Shown here piece by piece: positions 24,074 to 31,239 of a stretch of 31,623 nucleotides of DNA. This stretch comes from an uncultured Eubacteriales bacterium. Its GTDB lineage: Bacteria > Bacillota > Clostridia > Oscillospirales > Oscillospiraceae. Every line of letters starts with the position of its first letter. Positions within the stretch are counted from its first letter, which is position 1. Location: assembly GCA_902496595.1 (NCBI GenBank), contig CABVBV010000008.1, positions 1 through 31,623 of the forward strand. Reading direction: 5' to 3'. The notes below the pieces were generated by a model. The model saw only the letters and a list, made by a program, of their open reading frames with translations, was not told the origin of the DNA and did not search any database. Position numbers and translations under genes: made by a program.

Positions 24074-24102
24074 ATAATACAAGGCCCCAAAGCTGAAATC
24101 AA
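24074..24102 (-). promoter_or_regulatory. Promoter of the hydrolase (and possibly abfD) operon
   Basis: On the minus strand TTGATT (24102-24097) and TATTAT (24079-24074) are spaced 17 bases, giving a start near 24067. No -24/-12 (TGGCAC...TTGC) sigma-54 site was found in the intergenic region. Confidence 0.65.
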
Positions 24103-24175
24103 GTTAAAAATGCAACAATCTAAAAAGTTCGTCTATGTGCCACAAAAGCAAAACGCCGAATTTGTGCATTATTTT

Positions 24176-24190
24176 TGTGCAAGTTGCACA
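24176..24190. promoter_or_regulatory. Palindromic site TGTGCAA-G-TTGCACA
   Basis: A perfect palindrome with 7-bp arms. A further TTTGTGCA copy lies at 24161-24168. Its centre is about 115 bp upstream of the predicted hydrolase transcription start, a spacing typical of upstream activator sites. The Fis-type regulator encoded next door is the likely binder (inference). Confidence 0.55.
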
Positions 24191-24236
24191 TAATTTTCGC
24201 AAATATTCTGAAATATTGCCTCGCAAAAGCGCGAAA

Positions 24237-24278
24237 AGGCCCCTCAAGCGTTGCGATAATGCATCACTTGAGGGGCCT
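24237..24278 (-). terminator. Terminator of the regulator gene
   Basis: A 12-bp stem AGGCCCCTCAAG / CTTGAGGGGCCT with an 18-nt loop; on the minus strand it ends in GGCCTTTTCGCGCTTTTG. It closes the operon that ends with the PAS-AAA-Fis gene. Confidence 0.8.
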
Positions 24279-24296
24279 AACTGGGTTTACAAAAGG

Positions 24297-25703
24297 TTAT
24301 TCGTTGCGATTTTGCAACAACCCGGCCTTTATATACTTCTGCCGCTTCCGAACGAAGGTCGAGGCGTCCATGCCCAGGCTCTTTGCTGCTGCGCGGGTGG
24401 AGCCGTATTTCTCGAAAGCGCGGTTCATATAGCTGAGCTCGACCTGCTCGAGTATCTCTTTCAGGTCTACCTGTTCGGGAAGCTCCTCGAAGTGGGCGCG
24501 AACGGCGGCGACGGAAGCCCCGATGAAAAGGTCTTCTCCGCCTATGGCCCTGTCTTCAGAGATGATGACGGCTCTCTGGACGCTGTTGCGCAGCTCCTGC
24601 ACGTTGCCCGGCCAGTCATAGGTGAGCAGGCGCTCGCGGGCGGCCTGGCTGAAGCATTTATCTGCGCCGAACTGTTGGTTTATCTCGGACAGGAACAGCT
24701 CGGCCAGGGGCAGGATATCGTCGCGCCGCTCCCTGAGCGGAGGGATGGCTATCGCGAAGATGCTGAGGCTGTAATACAGGTCGTCCTTGAGCATCCTCCG
24801 GCTGATGAGCTCCTCCGCACTGTGGCTGGAGGCTGCTATGACCCTGGCGTCGGGGCGCTTTTCACCCGGTTCGCCGCCGCTGAGGAAACGGGCCAGCCTG
24901 GCCTGCGCAGCCATGGGCAGCAGCTGTACCCCGCCAATATATATCGTCCCGCCGTCCGCCAGCTCGAGCATACCCAGCTGTTCGCCTCCGGCGGAACCGA
25001 AAAGCTCGGCTTCCATCGAGTCCTGACTCAAGTTTTCCAGGTCGCAGACCAGGAAAGGGCCCTTCTTGCGCTCGGAGCCGGCGTGGATATATTTTGCGAG
25101 CCGGCGCTTGCCGCAGCCGCTCTCGCCGGTCAGCAGCAGGGGGCTGTCCACGTGCGCGACTCTTTTGGCGAGCCTGAGTATGCTCAGCATGGTCTTGTCT
25201 TCGGCGACGATGTTTTCGCCTCCGGTCAGCTCCTGCCGGATGCTTTCCAGCTCTTTGAAGTAGCGCCGGTTAAGGGATTCCTTGCGTTGGAGCTCCTTCT
25301 TTACCATATGCAGCTCGGTGATATCGCGGACGTTGGTAACTACGAGCACGGCGCGGCCGTCTTCCCCGAAGGCGGGGGTGCTGGTGATGACGGCGCGTTT
25401 CCCGGTTCTGAAGGTCTGCTCCATGGTTACGGGCCTGCCGGAGCCGAGCACCTGCAGGGTTCCGGAGGCGGAGATTATCCCCTCGTTCACCAGTTCGCGC
25501 ATATTCCTGCCGAACATATCCTCTCGTTTCAGGCCGCTGATGCTCTCGTAGCTTTTGTTGATATAGAGCACGTTGGCCTGGCCGTCGGTGATGAAGATGC
25601 CGTCGTGCGAGCTCTCCAGCACCATCTCGGCCAGTCCGGCGGTCATATAGCCGCCGTATTCGGTGGGAAACAGTACGTCTTTATCCCTGTAAACCTCGTC
25701 CAT
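24297..25703 (-). CDS. PAS-AAA-Fis regulator with degenerate sigma-54 activator domain
   Basis: A 468-residue protein with AAAGGAG upstream. Residues about 22-135 are a PAS domain (HDGIFITDGQANVLYINKSY). Residues about 165-385 are a sigma-54-activator AAA+ domain with Walker A GESGCGK (193-199), but the GAFTGA loop is missing: ELFG at 234-237 is followed after 8 residues by MLELADGGT. The Walker B region reads GGTIYIGGVQ, lacking the Asp-Glu pair. The arginine-finger segment reads LKDDLYYSL rather than FREDLYYRL. Residues 425-460 are a Fis-type HTH (TRAAAKSLGMDASTFVRKRQKY). It should therefore bind DNA and a ligand but not drive sigma-54 polymerase, as in TyrR-like proteins. It is last in the DUF5058-M20-MFS operon. 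Confidence 0.88.
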   Translation of the reverse strand: MDEVYRDKDVLFPTEYGGYMTAGLAEMVLESSHDGIFITDGQANVLYINKSYESISGLKREDMFGRNMRELVNEGIISASGTLQVLGSGRPVTMEQTFRTGKRAVITSTPAFGEDGRAVLVVTNVRDITELHMVKKELQRKESLNRRYFKELESIRQELTGGENIVAEDKTMLSILRLAKRVAHVDSPLLLTGESGCGKRRLAKYIHAGSERKKGPFLVCDLENLSQDSMEAELFGSAGGEQLGMLELADGGTIYIGGVQLLPMAAQARLARFLSGGEPGEKRPDARVIAASSHSAEELISRRMLKDDLYYSLSIFAIAIPPLRERRDDILPLAELFLSEINQQFGADKCFSQAARERLLTYDWPGNVQELRNSVQRAVIISEDRAIGGEDLFIGASVAAVRAHFEELPEQVDLKEILEQVELSYMNRAFEKYGSTRAAAKSLGMDASTFVRKRQKYIKAGLLQNRNE

Positions 25704-25718
25704 GGCGGCTCCTTTCGC

Positions 25719-26912
25719 TCAAAATTCAAGGTTTTTGGTGCGGCTGAGCAGCATTATGAGCACCAGCGCGACGGCCTCGAGTATCACGAAGAGCAGGAAG
25801 GCCGGTGCGTAGCTTCCGTTTGCGGTCTGGAGCGCGCCGGCGATGGTGGAGGCGAAGGCGGCAAAGAGGATGTTGAGGTTCACGAGGCCCAGGTTCCTGC
25901 CGTAGTGTGCGGGCCCGAAGAACTCCTCCGCCACAGAGGCGGAGATGGTGGGCACCGCCCCGTAGCAGGCTCCGATCGCCATCATGGAGGCGAGCAGCAG
26001 CCAGGTCGTCCCGTCCAGAGCAAAGTAGCCGAGGATGCCGACCACGATATACACTATTGCATCCACCGCGAGCGAGACTCTGAATCCGCAGCGGTCGTGG
26101 AGCATACCGAAGAGTATCCTGCCCAGGCCGTTCATGACCGAGACTAGCCCGACCCCGAGCGTAGCGAGCGAATACTCCGCCCCGCCCTCCTGGAAAATGT
26201 ACTGGGCATGGGCGATCAGGCCCGAGCCGTAGCCTGTGCCGATGACGGCGGGGAGGAAGAAGAGCCAGAAGCGCTTCGTCCTGAGCATTTGCGTCGGGGT
26301 GAGGCCCCGGGGCTTCACCTGCGAGCCGGTGTCTTTTTTGACCTTTGGCGGGAGGACGAAGAAGCGCCCGATGACGGCGGCGGCCAGCAGCAGGGCTCCG
26401 GTGAGGATATAGGTGAGGTGCCAGCCGAAGCTCGGTGAGGTCATGAGTTTCGAGGCCAGGGAGCCGAGGACGAGCGAGCTCGCGCCGTAGCCCATGAGCA
26501 GAACGCCCGAAGCCAGGCCCTTCTTATCCGGGAACCTCGGCACTACTGCGGATATCACCCCGTTATACACGAAGCCCACGCCTATACCCGCTATTGCGAA
26601 GGAGATGAACAGCAGCCATATGCGGTCTTTCGTCAGGAACATACACAGCAGAAAACCGACAAAGCCCAGAACTCCGCCTGCGGGTATCGTGAAACCGACT
26701 CCCTTCCTGTTGGCGATGGTGCCGCCTATGACTCCGCCCAGGCAGAAGCTGCCCAACATGACCGTGAAGCATATGCCGAGCTGCGTGCTCGACCAGCCGA
26801 AGCCGTCCCTGAATGGGACGGAGTAGATGCTCCAGGCGTATACGACGCCGTTTATTAGCATCATTGCCGTGCCCGCCACGAGCGCGGTGACGCGGGAAAA
26901 GGTTTTTACCAT
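25719..26912 (-). CDS. MFS transporter, OFA (oxalate/formate antiporter) family
   Basis: A 397-residue protein with GGAGG upstream and 12 hydrophobic segments in two sets of six, joined by a basic central loop (PPKVKKDTGSQVKPRGLTP). 'NGVVYAWSIYSVPFRDGFGWSSTQLGICFT' in helix 1-2 is the typical OFA pattern, and 'GFGWSSTQLG' is well conserved. OFA members exchange or import carboxylic acids such as oxalate or pyruvate. It starts 18 bases after the M20 peptidase gene and ends 15 bases before the regulator, so it is part of that operon. The substrate is unknown; a carboxylate product or precursor of the peptidase pathway is possible. Confidence 0.9.
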   Translation of the reverse strand: MVKTFSRVTALVAGTAMMLINGVVYAWSIYSVPFRDGFGWSSTQLGICFTVMLGSFCLGGVIGGTIANRKGVGFTIPAGGVLGFVGFLLCMFLTKDRIWLLFISFAIAGIGVGFVYNGVISAVVPRFPDKKGLASGVLLMGYGASSLVLGSLASKLMTSPSFGWHLTYILTGALLLAAAVIGRFFVLPPKVKKDTGSQVKPRGLTPTQMLRTKRFWLFFLPAVIGTGYGSGLIAHAQYIFQEGGAEYSLATLGVGLVSVMNGLGRILFGMLHDRCGFRVSLAVDAIVYIVVGILGYFALDGTTWLLLASMMAIGACYGAVPTISASVAEEFFGPAHYGRNLGLVNLNILFAAFASTIAGALQTANGSYAPAFLLFVILEAVALVLIMLLSRTKNLEF

Positions 26913-26930
26913 ATGGACATACCTCCAAAC

Positions 26931-28376
26931 TCAGCAGGAGCGGATGAGTCTCAGGTAGAACTCGGCGCATTTGACAACCTTCTGCACCGGCACCCTCTCG
27001 TTATTGCCGTGGATGGTTCCGCGCTCCTCCTTCGTCAGCTCCAGCGGGCCGAAACGGTAGACGTTCCGGCTTATCCTTCCGTAGTGCCGCGAGTCCGAGC
27101 CCGCGAGCATGAGATAGGGCGAGACTATGGCCTCCGGCCAGGTGCGCTCTATGGCGTCCTTCAGCCTCAGCCAGCCCTCGGAATCGCCTGTTTCCGAATA
27201 CGGCGACGGCTCGGAATACGGCCCTCGCCGGAGCGCGATGTCCTCGTTCCTTATCGTCTTCTTTATCCTCGCCTCTGCCTCGTCGCAGCTGTCCCCGCAC
27301 ATGATGCGCAGATTGAGGCCCACAGAGGCGTAAGGAGGCATGACGTTGTTCGCAGGGCTGCCCTGCATCTGCGTGACCGCGCAGGTCGTGCGCACGAGCG
27401 CGTTCAGCTCCCCGCCCATCATGCGCGTGGCGAGATCCAGCACCGGCCTGAACAGCCAGAGGTTTGCGAACACCAGCCTCACCGGGAATATGGAGCGTCT
27501 CGCAAGGGTGTCGAACATCTCCCTCGCCGGCGGGGTCAGCGTGAAGGGCGCGGGCCTCTTTTCCACCCGCGTCACTGCCTTCGCGAGCTTCCCGGCTATC
27601 GTGCTCCTGGGCGGCGCGGAGGCGTGCCCGCCCTCGCTCTTCATGTCCATGAAAAGCTGCATCTGCCCCTTCTCGGAGGTGCCCACGAGCGCACAGGGGG
27701 CGTCCACGCCCGGGAACACGCCGGTCACGACCGCGCCGCCCTCGTCCAGCACGAAGGCGGGCGCGACGCCGCGCCTTTCGAGCTCCGACACTATGTCCGA
27801 GGCGGAGTCCCCCGCTATCTCCTCCTCGCCGGAGAAGGCGAAGTAGAGGTCGTGCTCGGGCGTGAAGCCCTCCTTCTGGAGCTGCTCGGCTGCCTCGAGG
27901 GCACAGCAGAGCGTGCTCTTGGTATCCAGTGTGCCCCGGCCCCAGAGCACCCCGTCCTCGATGACTCCCTCAAAGGGCGGCTTAGACCAGTTGGCCTTGT
28001 CCGCGGGCACGACGTCGTAGTGCGCCATGAGGACGCCAGGGGCCTCGCTCGTCCGGCCCGGCCACTTGAACAGCAGGCCGCAGCGGCCTATCCGCTCCGG
28101 GGCGCAGCGCTCGTGCATGAGCGGGAAGCGCTCTTTTAGCAGAGCCCTGAACTTCTCGAACTCCGCCTCGTCCTCGAGGCTGTGGTCGAGGTTCGAGACG
28201 GTGCGGCAGCGTATCATGTCCGCGAGGTCGGCTATGACCTTCGCCCCGTCCACCGAGACGCTGTCCGGCGCGGGCCGCGTCTCCTTCCTCGGCCTGAACG
28301 CCAGGCCCCTTATGGTCACGACCCCGGCCAGCGCGGCAAAGGCCCCGGCCGCTCCGGCGGCGACGAGCTTCTTCAT
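26931..28376 (-). CDS. Membrane-anchored M20-family peptidase
   Basis: The ATG at 28376 overlaps by one base the TGA of the upstream gene and gives 481 residues. Residues 1-22 are a hydrophobic anchor or signal (KKLVAAGAAGAFAALAGVV). Metal ligands of the M20 di-zinc site are H119 (MAHYDVVP, with D121), D151 (GRGTLDTK) and the catalytic E184 with ligand E185 (FSGEEEIAGD). It resembles the PM20D1/carboxypeptidase S branch, about 480-500 residues. These hydrolyse or form N-acyl amino acids or dipeptides. Its neighbours are two membrane proteins upstream and an MFS exporter/importer downstream, so it may act on an imported N-acyl amino acid or dipeptide. Confidence 0.92.
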   Translation of the reverse strand: MKKLVAAGAAGAFAALAGVVTIRGLAFRPRKETRPAPDSVSVDGAKVIADLADMIRCRTVSNLDHSLEDEAEFEKFRALLKERFPLMHERCAPERIGRCGLLFKWPGRTSEAPGVLMAHYDVVPADKANWSKPPFEGVIEDGVLWGRGTLDTKSTLCCALEAAEQLQKEGFTPEHDLYFAFSGEEEIAGDSASDIVSELERRGVAPAFVLDEGGAVVTGVFPGVDAPCALVGTSEKGQMQLFMDMKSEGGHASAPPRSTIAGKLAKAVTRVEKRPAPFTLTPPAREMFDTLARRSIFPVRLVFANLWLFRPVLDLATRMMGGELNALVRTTCAVTQMQGSPANNVMPPYASVGLNLRIMCGDSCDEAEARIKKTIRNEDIALRRGPYSEPSPYSETGDSEGWLRLKDAIERTWPEAIVSPYLMLAGSDSRHYGRISRNVYRFGPLELTKEERGTIHGNNERVPVQKVVKCAEFYLRLIRSC

Positions 28377-29038
28377 CAGATCAGTCCTTTCTTGTAGAGG
28401 ATGCGGGCCGCGCCGATGGCGAGCAGCGCGCCCACCGGCACCAGTACGCTCGCGGAGGACGCGAGGCTGGGCACGCATATGAACAGCGTCACCATGAACA
28501 CGAGCGGAGTCATAGCGACCTTCCAGTTCTTCGCCACATAGACGACCGCGAGCGGCCCGAAGAGCGCGGGCAGTATGTTGTCAAAGGCGGGCTGGAGCGC
28601 GGGCGACTCGAGAAAGCCGCGTATCTGGCTCAAAAACAGCACGCCTATGGCGATGACGGCGGTGGTGACGAGGGCCGAGACGGCGATGGCGATGGTGGAG
28701 ATGACCTCGCCGGCCTCCGTGCCGGGCTCGACGCCCGCGGCCTCCATGGCGTTGAGCGCACAGGGCACCTTCAGGCTCGTGAGGTTGCCGGTGAAGAAGC
28801 CGAGGTAGGAGCCGCCCGTGCCGAGCATGGGCACGTAGGTCAGGACTTCGATGGTGCCGACCGTCCAGTAGATGGGCGCGACTCCGAGCAGGCCCTTGAG
28901 CACCCAGGTGATGGGCGGCCAGGCGTCGTATCTTACGCAGATCGCGGCCGGCACGGCGAGCAGCAGGGCAAAGCCCGTGAGCATCCACCAGCGGCCGACG
29001 CGGTGTTCATAATCCCTGAAAGCATCGTAGCTGTCCAT
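28376..29038 (-). CDS. Multi-pass membrane protein, partner of DUF5058 protein
   Basis: A 220-residue protein with GAAGGAGG upstream. Hydrophobic segments lie at about 19-36, 45-72, 112-136, 152-170 and 174-214, giving five to six helices. The first 18 residues are charged (DAFRDYEHRVGRWW). I do not recognise a named family. It is 13 bases after the DUF5058 gene and overlaps the M20 gene, and this trio occurs together in Clostridia, so the two membrane proteins probably make one transporter that feeds the peptidase (inference). Confidence 0.6.
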   Translation of the reverse strand: MDSYDAFRDYEHRVGRWWMLTGFALLLAVPAAICVRYDAWPPITWVLKGLLGVAPIYWTVGTIEVLTYVPMLGTGGSYLGFFTGNLTSLKVPCALNAMEAAGVEPGTEAGEVISTIAIAVSALVTTAVIAIGVLFLSQIRGFLESPALQPAFDNILPALFGPLAVVYVAKNWKVAMTPLVFMVTLFICVPSLASSASVLVPVGALLAIGAARILYKKGLI

Positions 29039-29051
29039 GTCTTTACCTCCT

Positions 29052-29780
29052 TCAAACCAGCGAATCCACGAGGTTCGTGATGGGGATGGCGAGGAACATA
29101 CCCCCGAGCATACTCAGCGGCAGGGCATATTGCTCCACCCACTTCCACTTGAGCACTTTCACGAACACTGCGCAGACGCACATCAGAATGGCGGAGACGA
29201 TCATCACAAAGAAGGGTATCCAGCCGCGCAGCCCATCCCGGATGGTGCCGAAGACCATGCCGAGGAAGGCGCTTATCATGCCGAGAAAGAGCGCCGACAT
29301 GAAGATGGAGCCCCATTTCTCGTCCTTGGAGCGGATGCGCATGATGCCGTTTTCGATCTTCTTGCCGAAGGCCGGGACGAGGATCGTGCCGGGCACGATG
29401 CCGAGGGTCATGACCCAGGCGATGGTTGCGAAGGTCTCAGGGTCTGTTATCAGGCTGCTGAGGTCTACGCCGGCGCTCTGAGCTGCGGCGGCAGCTGCGG
29501 GCGTCTCATAGGTGAGCGCTCCGATGACGGAGAGCCTCAGCCATGGCAGCGGGAAGCCCAGCGCCTTCGAGAGCGCGATGACTCCGAGCAGGATGGATAT
29601 CGCCGGCACAACCGTGAAGACCGCGGCCGAGACGGCAGTCCTCCTGAGCAGCTGGCTGCTGATACCCAGCTTTTTCGCCCTGCGCCACGCAAGAACGATG
29701 AACCTCACCGACATGGCGATGACGAACACTATCACCACGGCGACGAGGCAGTACATAAAAGTGTTGTTTGGATCAAACAA
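29052..29780 (-). CDS. DUF5058-family membrane protein, putative transporter subunit
   Basis: A 242-residue protein starting at TTG (MFDPNNTFMYCLVAVVIV); this start is chosen because DUF5058 proteins carry a short 'NSTFMY' lead before the first helix and because GGGGGGTG lies 8 bases upstream. About six transmembrane segments, with the family segment 'TVVPAISILLGVIALSKALGFPLPWLRLSVIGALTYETPAA' and 'FATIAWVMTLGIVPGTILV'. DUF5058 has no assigned function; members usually sit beside M20 peptidases, which hints at uptake of a peptide or N-acyl amino acid. First gene of a minus-strand operon through to the PAS regulator. Confidence 0.8.
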   Translation of the reverse strand: MFDPNNTFMYCLVAVVIVFVIAMSVRFIVLAWRRAKKLGISSQLLRRTAVSAAVFTVVPAISILLGVIALSKALGFPLPWLRLSVIGALTYETPAAAAAAQSAGVDLSSLITDPETFATIAWVMTLGIVPGTILVPAFGKKIENGIMRIRSKDEKWGSIFMSALFLGMISAFLGMVFGTIRDGLRGWIPFFVMIVSAILMCVCAVFVKVLKWKWVEQYALPLSMLGGMFLAIPITNLVDSLV

Positions 29781-29786
29781 AGAGAA

Positions 29787-29833
29787 TACACCCCCCTCAT
29801 ACAGAGCAGTTTACCACAAGAGAGAGGGGTGTA
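29787..29833 (-). terminator. Hairpin overlapping the ribosome site of the DUF5058 gene
   Basis: On the minus strand TACACCCCTCTC pairs with GAGGGGGGTGTA (12 bp, one G-U pair) across a 23-nt loop, 5 bases after the ttcA-like stop. It is followed by TTCTCTTTGTTTG, a weak U-rich tail. The right arm holds the ribosome site of the next gene. It may both end ttcA transcripts and block translation of read-through RNA. Confidence 0.6.
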
Positions 29834-29836
29834 CAA
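29808..29836 (-). promoter_or_regulatory. Candidate promoter of the DUF5058-M20-MFS operon
   Basis: On the minus strand TTGTAC (29836-29831) and TAAACT (29813-29808) are 17 bases apart, giving a start near 29801. A transcript from here would lack the left arm of the hairpin, leaving the ribosome site free. Confidence 0.45.
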
Positions 29837-29837
29837 T

Positions 29838-30584
29838 TCATTTCTTCATTTTTTCGTCAATATTTAGGTCTGTTCCCCAACCGTCGAGCGGCAGACGCTG
29901 CATGGCGCCGAACACCTTGCTCTTGAGGTCTGGGTAATCACGGGACAGGCCGGACAGCAGGGCCTTGATCTCGGCTCTCTTCGATTCCTTGTCCTCAGGG
30001 CAGGTCGTGGGGACTACCGGCAGGCGTTCCTCGCGCACCAATGCCTCCACACTGCCTTCGCCGAGGTACAGCATGGGCCGTATCTGCGTGACCCCGGCCC
30101 TCGACATATAGGTCACAGGCTTGAAGCAGCTTATCCTGCCCTCGAAGAGCAGGCTCATCATGAAAGTCTCCACCGCATCGTCGAAGTGGTGGCCGAGGGC
30201 GAGCTTGTTGCAGCCGCGCTCCTTTATCGCGTCGTTGAGCGCACCGCGGCGCATCTTGGAACAGAGCGAGCAGGGGTTTTCCTCCTGCCTTGCGTCGAAG
30301 ACTATCTCGCGGATGTCGGTTTTTATTATTGTGTATGGGACGCCGCGCTCCGCGCACCAGGCCGCGACAGGGGAGAAGTCCATGTCCGGAAAGCCCATGT
30401 CGATCGTTATTGCCTCCAGCCCGAAATTCGAGGGATGGAAGCGGCGCAGGTGCAGCAGTGAAGCGAGCAGGGCCATGCTGTCCTTGCCCCCGGAGACTCC
30501 GACGGCCACTCTGTCGCCGGGCAGGAGCATATCGTAGTCGTCAGCACAGCGGCGGACGAAACCGGTGAATCTGTTCAGGTTCAT
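29838..30584 (-). CDS. TtcA-family tRNA 2-thiolation protein
   Basis: A 248-residue protein with GGAG ahead of its ATG. It has the ATP-binding PP-loop SGGKDS (31-36), the CXXC C105-C108 in NPCSLCSK and a third cysteine C195 in TTCPED. This is the TtcA layout: three cysteines hold a [4Fe-4S] cluster that thiolates cytidine 32 of tRNA. The LGHHFDDAVETFMMSL segment is also typical. Its clostridial relatives are often annotated only as tRNA 2-thiocytidine biosynthesis family, so the exact tRNA target is uncertain. It is divergent from rplM, with a purine-poor, T/C-rich leader of about 100 bases. Confidence 0.88.
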   Translation of the reverse strand: MNLNRFTGFVRRCADDYDMLLPGDRVAVGVSGGKDSMALLASLLHLRRFHPSNFGLEAITIDMGFPDMDFSPVAAWCAERGVPYTIIKTDIREIVFDARQEENPCSLCSKMRRGALNDAIKERGCNKLALGHHFDDAVETFMMSLLFEGRISCFKPVTYMSRAGVTQIRPMLYLGEGSVEALVREERLPVVPTTCPEDKESKRAEIKALLSGLSRDYPDLKSKVFGAMQRLPLDGWGTDLNIDEKMKK

Positions 30585-30686
30585 TTGAAAACTCCAAAAA
30601 AACGAAAAATGAAAATGAGAATAAGCGAGTAATAGAGAGAAAACGAGAGAAAAACGGAGCTCTCATGGCAGAAATAAAAAATGCTG

Positions 30687-30715
30687 TTGACAAGCCGCCG
30701 CCATGATGGTATAAA
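30687..30715 (+). promoter_or_regulatory. Strong sigma-A promoter of rplM-rpsI
   Basis: TTGACA at 30687-30692 and TATAAA at 30710-30715 are spaced 17 bases; five or six of six positions match in each box. Transcription would start near 30722. Confidence 0.88.
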
Positions 30716-30720
30716 AATAA

Positions 30721-30780
30721 GGCGCGTCAAGGGTATTGTAAGAGACGCGGTATGATTTGTCAAAGCATTTATCATATACA
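30721..30780 (+). ncRNA. Candidate ribosomal protein L13 leader
   Basis: Between the predicted start at about 30722 and the rplM ribosome site the leader can form a CGCGTC/GACGCG stem (30723-30728 with 30744-30749) followed by TATGAT/ATCATA (30751-30756 with 30771-30776). Firmicutes rplM genes often carry an L13 leader of this size that L13 binds to repress its own operon. I judge by position and pairing only; no covariance search was run. Confidence 0.6.
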
Positions 30781-30795
30781 ATTGGAGGCAAAGAA

Positions 30796-31224
30796 ATGTC
30801 CACTACCATGCTGAACAAGGAGACAGTTGTCCGCAAGTGGTACGTTATCGACGCGGCGGGCAAGCCCCTGGGCAAGACTGCGGCGCTGGCGGCCGATCTG
30901 CTTCGCGGCAAGCTGAGGGTCGATTACACTCCGCACGTTGACTGCGGCGACTATGTCATCGTCATCAATGCCGAGAAGGCCGTGCTGACCGGCAAGAAGC
31001 TGGAGCAGAAGTATTACAGGACGCACTCGGGCTATCCCGGCGGACTGAAGGAGACGAGGTATGACCGTCTGATGAAGCAGAAGCCGGAGCTGGCCATGAG
31101 GCTTGCGGTGAGGGGGATGCTTCAGAAGAACACGATCGCCGACTGGCAGCTGAAGAGGCTCCGCGTGTTCCGCGGCGCCGAGCACACCCACGCGGCGCAG
31201 AAGCCGGAAGTCTGGGATCGCTAA
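30796..31224 (+). CDS. rplM: 50S ribosomal protein L13
   Basis: The ATG at 30796 follows GGAGG and gives 142 residues, the usual length; an upstream in-frame TTG at 30757 lies in the leader and is rejected. It reads RKWYVIDAAGKPLGKTAALAADLLRGK, then DCGDYVIVINAEKAVLTGKK, and HSGYPGGLK, all L13 signatures. It is an early-assembly protein of the large subunit, binding 23S rRNA. First gene of the rplM-rpsI operon, with a strong promoter and a probable autoregulatory leader. Confidence 0.98.
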   Translation: MSTTMLNKETVVRKWYVIDAAGKPLGKTAALAADLLRGKLRVDYTPHVDCGDYVIVINAEKAVLTGKKLEQKYYRTHSGYPGGLKETRYDRLMKQKPELAMRLAVRGMLQKNTIADWQLKRLRVFRGAEHTHAAQKPEVWDR

Positions 31225-31239
31225 GGGAGGTAAGGAATA

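Noticed and set aside
24130..24145. A TGGCAC sequence on the minus strand as part of a sigma-54 promoter
   Set aside because: The -12 TTGC element is absent at the required spacing, and the nearby regulator lacks the GAFTGA motif needed for sigma-54 contact.
24135..26147. A 670-codon open frame on the + strand
   Set aside because: It lies antisense to the PAS-AAA-Fis and MFS genes, both of which have clear family motifs and ribosome sites; its translation is low-complexity and rich in Gly/Ala/His/Val. A GC-rich shadow.
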